A stretch of DNA of 64,000 bases, taken from the NCBI GenBank assembly GCA_910579425.1, contig CAJTVL010000007.1, forward strand, positions 1 through 64,000, written 5' to 3'. Origin of the DNA: an uncultured Lachnospiraceae bacterium (lineage in GTDB: Bacteria; Bacillota; Clostridia; Lachnospirales; Lachnospiraceae). Below the pieces are notes generated by a model that saw only the letters and a list, made by a program, of their open reading frames with translations, did no database searches and was not told the origin of the DNA. Position 1 is the stretch's first letter. The number at the start of each line of letters is the position of its first letter. The translations under genes and the position numbers were made by a program. Below, one piece after another: positions 61,312 through 64,000 of the stretch.

Positions 61312-61710
61312 CTAAATAATTACGGCTCCGTCAATATTTGTGAATATACTTTCTGCTGTATCGCCCTGGTTCATGGCCGTCACTACCGTGCTGTTTGGAA
61401 TATTCACGATAAAAGCCAACTGATCTACAATCACCAGGGATTCTCTGATTCCTTTTTGCTGCGCTTTCTGGGCCCCTTCGTTGAGTCTCTCCAGCTGAGA
61501 GCTGGTAAGTTCAATGTTCCGGTCTGCAAGCCGGCCGGCCGCATGCTTCGAAAATCTTACCTCCTCGGTTCCTTTTGCCTGGCGGCTTTCCAGAATTTCC
61601 TGAAAAGACTTTCCATCCGTGTTTATCGCCGGCACTGCGCCTTTGTTCTGCCTCAGGTATCTGTCCTGCAGCTCTTCAATTGAAAGGAATCCATTATTTT
61701 GAATGTTCAT
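61312..61710 (-). CDS. Flagellar operon protein, TIGR02530 type
   Basis: This 132-residue protein carries the family core RFSKHAAGRLADRNIELTSSQLERL and AFIVNIPNSTVVTAM. The gene is regularly found between flgD and flgE in Firmicutes. A role in hook assembly is likely from position, but the exact function is not known to me. Confidence 0.88.
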   Translation of the reverse strand: MNIQNNGFLSIEELQDRYLRQNKGAVPAINTDGKSFQEILESRQAKGTEEVRFSKHAAGRLADRNIELTSSQLERLNEGAQKAQQKGIRESLVIVDQLAFIVNIPNSTVVTAMNQGDTAESIFTNIDGAVII

Positions 61711-61804
61711 AGCCCTCTCCTCCCTGACAGGTTATTAATCGCATTCTTTGAACGGATCACGGACACTTTCCGCTGCCCTAAGCCGCTTATGAAGCCGTGC
61801 TTCC

Positions 61805-62578
61805 TCAAGCTCCCTGCGCAGTTCCCGAATTTTCGCTTCCGCCCGTTCCTCCGGCCTGATCGCCTCCGCTCTCGCCGTCTCCGACGCCTTCGGTTTTGTC
61901 TCCTTCGCCCTCGCCGTCTCCTTCGCCTTCGTCCTTATCATCGCCGCCGGCCATCTCAACGAGCTCAGCCATACGCTGTACATATTTCTGCAGCTTCTTC
62001 ACATACTCGTCGCTGATATACCCCTGCTGGTATGCCGTCATCTTGTTATAGCCATCCTGCAAAGCCTTTATTGTGTCTTTATCGGCTAAGGTCAGGTTGC
62101 TTAAGCTGGGCAGCTTATCGATTGCCTTCACGAAGGATGCCGCAAGCTCATAAGCGATCTGATAGGACTCATCGATTACCGCGTGTACATCATCTAACGA
62201 ATACAGACTTCCGTCAATGGATACATAGGCCTTGTTGTTCTCATAGGTTACATATTCTACCACGCCCTGGAATACATGAGCGTCGCCGTTTTGATCCATG
62301 GTCTGGATCTCAACCAGCTTGCCGACCATTCCGGATGCCCTGGAAAGCTCCATAGTCAATGCCATGTTCTGCATCTGCTCCACCTGGGAGAAGGTTGCGT
62401 ACTGTGCAATAAATTCCGTGTTGGAGGTAGGCTCCAAGGGATCCTGGTACTTCATCTGCGCCACCAGCAGCTTCAAAAACGCATCCTTATCCAGACCGCT
62501 TTTGGACGCCTTTTTTACGGAGCTCTCGGAAGCGCTTTCCACCAGCTTGCCGTTTTCTATTACTTGTGTTACTGCCAT
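61805..62578 (-). CDS. flgD: Hook-capping protein FlgD with an added helical domain and acidic tail
   Basis: This 257-residue scaffold guides hook assembly. The conserved N-terminal half (DKDAFLKLLVAQMKYQDPLEPTSNTEFIAQYATFSQVEQMQNM) is intact, followed by a small beta domain to about residue 140. Residues 150-210 (IDKLPSLSNLTLADKDTIKALQDGYNKMTAYQQGYI) resemble the helical spacer repeats of surface adhesins. The last 45 residues are Gly/Glu/Asp repeats. The +1 frame stays open past the FlgD stop to 61735 and encodes an amphipathic, charged helix. Confidence 0.9.
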   Translation of the reverse strand: MAVTQVIENGKLVESASESSVKKASKSGLDKDAFLKLLVAQMKYQDPLEPTSNTEFIAQYATFSQVEQMQNMALTMELSRASGMVGKLVEIQTMDQNGDAHVFQGVVEYVTYENNKAYVSIDGSLYSLDDVHAVIDESYQIAYELAASFVKAIDKLPSLSNLTLADKDTIKALQDGYNKMTAYQQGYISDEYVKKLQKYVQRMAELVEMAGGDDKDEGEGDGEGEGDKTEGVGDGESGGDQAGGTGGSENSGTAQGA

Positions 62579-62607
62579 ATCGCTGCTCCTTTCTGCACTG
62601 TAAAATC

Positions 62608-64000
62608 TTATGCGGTATAGTCTACTGTGTTTCCGTTTGCCTCCATCATCTTAGCGGCAAGCACATCCTCATCGCTTGCATTTTCCTCTGTAAGGCCGTT
62701 TACATCCAGTTCGTTTAAGTTGATTCTTCTGGGTGTCTTTCTGTTGTTCTGGGAAGAAGCATTTTCTTCTCTGCCCTGTCCCTGCCAGAGATTACTCTCA
62801 AATCCGTGGCTTTCCACTGTAACCTGAACTGCTTCCACCTTGATTCCCTGCTCCCTGAAGGATTCCTGAAGAGTGGATATCTGGCTCTCCAAAGCCGCCT
62901 TCACCGCCTCGTTCTGTACATGGAACTGGGCCGTGATTTCTCCGCCTTTAGAAGAAAGCTGGATATGTACACTGCCAAGGCTTTCAGGGTGTAACTGCAT
63001 CTCAAGCTGATCTATTCCCGGCTTTAACTGGATCTTCATATAGTCCATGATCTGATCCATAATCTCCCGGGTCTGTTCGCTGAAAAAGGGAACGTTCTGT
63101 TCCAGTGAAACTTCTGCCGTGCCTGTACCGGTCTGGCCAGGCCCGTTCAGCAGAGAATCCGCGGAGCCAAAATTCTCTCCCGTTTCCTGCTTAGCGCTCT
63201 CACCGCCTTTTTGTTCCTGCCCGTCGGCATTTTCCCGGGCAACCTCCTCTTTCGTATTTGACGATACGACCTCTACGGTCTTAATGGCATTTCCGCTTTC
63301 GTCAGCCGCAAGCTTAACCGTCTCGTCGCCTGACTTTACCTCCACCGTGACCACCGGCTCCTGAATCTCCGAAACCTGTGTCTGAACCGGAAGCTCTCCG
63401 GTCTGCGTCTGGCCATAGGAATTTTTCATTCCTTCAAGCAAGCCTGCAAGCTCCTCTGGATTTAGATCCAAAGTCTCCAGCAATCCGTTTTTTACTTCTG
63501 ATGCCATGTTCAGAAGATTCTGCAGCCTGCCAAAAAGGTTCTCATCCGTGAGAAGAGCCATCTGATCCTGTTCTCCCGAAAGCAGGAGTACAAGCTCTGT
63601 CAGAGCGGAGGGCTCCAGCAATGCCGCGGCGCCAAGTCCCAGCTCCTCCATGGCCCTGGCCACTTCCTCCTCGGTCACGCCCAGTTCTTCTGCCACTTCT
63701 TTTACAATCTCTTCCCCGGCTTCCTCCAGCGCCTCCTGTCTCTGTTCCACAGTCACATCTTCCCTGACGCTCTCCTGCTTTACGCCGGTTTCCCGGGTGC
63801 TGACCAGATCCCTGCGGTTCTTTGTCATTTCTGCCGCGGGTATCTGCATGGTCTTGCTGCTTTTGACTGCCTGCATCTGGCCTTTTGCCAGTCCGCCCTG
63901 AGTCTTACTCATGACATCTCCAAAGCTGCCCGTCTGATCCATACCGCCTGTTTTTTTAGGACTGTTATTCCCCGCTGCAAGGTTCATCAGGGACTTCACG
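62608..64000 (-). CDS. fliK: Flagellar hook-length control protein FliK, 5' end beyond the window
   Basis: At least 463 residues are present. The C-terminal Flg_hook domain (LKPGIDQLEMQLHPESLGSVHIQLSSKGGEITAQFHVQNEAVKAALESQISTLQESFREQGIKVEAVQVTVE) is complete. The long N-terminal part is low-complexity and charged, as in the molecular ruler. The frame is open at position 64000, so the true start lies outside the window; the GTG at the edge should not be taken as the start. Confidence 0.92.
   Translation of the reverse strand, partial: VKSLMNLAAGNNSPKKTGGMDQTGSFGDVMSKTQGGLAKGQMQAVKSSKTMQIPAAEMTKNRRDLVSTRETGVKQESVREDVTVEQRQEALEEAGEEIVKEVAEELGVTEEEVARAMEELGLGAAALLEPSALTELVLLLSGEQDQMALLTDENLFGRLQNLLNMASEVKNGLLETLDLNPEELAGLLEGMKNSYGQTQTGELPVQTQVSEIQEPVVTVEVKSGDETVKLAADESGNAIKTVEVVSSNTKEEVARENADGQEQKGGESAKQETGENFGSADSLLNGPGQTGTGTAEVSLEQNVPFFSEQTREIMDQIMDYMKIQLKPGIDQLEMQLHPESLGSVHIQLSSKGGEITAQFHVQNEAVKAALESQISTLQESFREQGIKVEAVQVTVESHGFESNLWQGQGREENASSQNNRKTPRRINLNELDVNGLTEENASDEDVLAAKMMEANGNTVDYTA

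Noticed and set aside
61735..61983. Separate 82-residue gene at the end of flgD
   Set aside because: It has no ribosome site, and its first half is the out-of-frame reading of FlgD. It is better treated as an alternative C-terminus and is reported as a finding.

Overview
This window is the end of a draft contig from a motile, Gram-positive, anaerobic member of the Clostridia, most likely Lachnospiraceae. The evidence is gene order and protein family rather than a database match: PolC, the frr-uppS-cdsA-dxr-rseP-ispG-polC order, rubrerythrin, FliY and CheC/CheD chemotaxis, and a fli/flh operon running into fliA. The first 49 bases are not genomic. They are the 3' part of an Illumina P7 adapter with its index, so the sequence begins at an untrimmed read end and the first gene is cut.

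Positions 50-24400 are an accessory region. It holds a truncated VanZ-like gene and a rubrerythrin whose leader can fold over its own ribosome binding site. A likely HEPN ribonuclease (DUF3644) lies tail to tail with a promoter- and terminator-bounded small RNA. Next come a cell-wall amidase preceded by a helically phased repeat array, a MATE pump with a missing segment facing a TetR regulator, a two-component system with two accessory proteins, a decayed AAA-ATPase-like gene, a metallo-hydrolase, and an ArsR-controlled metal-efflux operon with a clear operator. The region ends with endonuclease III, a hybrid histidine kinase and an alpha-xylosidase/sugar-dehydrogenase cluster facing an AraC regulator.

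Positions 24380-41170 are housekeeping genes on the minus strand, in transcription order rpsB, tsf, deacetylase, bactofilin, pyrH, frr, uppS, cdsA, dxr, rseP, PP2C phosphatase, Ser/Thr kinase, ispG, polC. The phosphatase-kinase pair has its own promoter, overlapped by an inverted repeat, and interrupts the usual rseP-ispG adjacency. ispG has its own promoter as well.

Positions 41400-64000 are a large flagellar/chemotaxis operon, all on the minus strand: fliK (cut by the window end), flgD, a TIGR02530-type gene, flgE, flbD, motA, motB, fliL, fliM, fliY, cheY, fliO, fliP, fliQ, fliR, flhB, flhA, flhF, flhG, a PilZ protein, cheC, cheD, a small membrane protein, fliA, and three poorly characterised genes. 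It ends in a terminator whose loop carries the -35 box of the rpsB promoter.

The best candidate for an undescribed system is the DUF3644 HEPN protein with its convergent structured RNA (1378-2529), which resembles the known pairing of AbiF-type HEPN proteins with a noncoding RNA. Nothing here was checked by database search. Function calls rest on recognisable motifs, and promoters, operators and RNA folds were read by eye.
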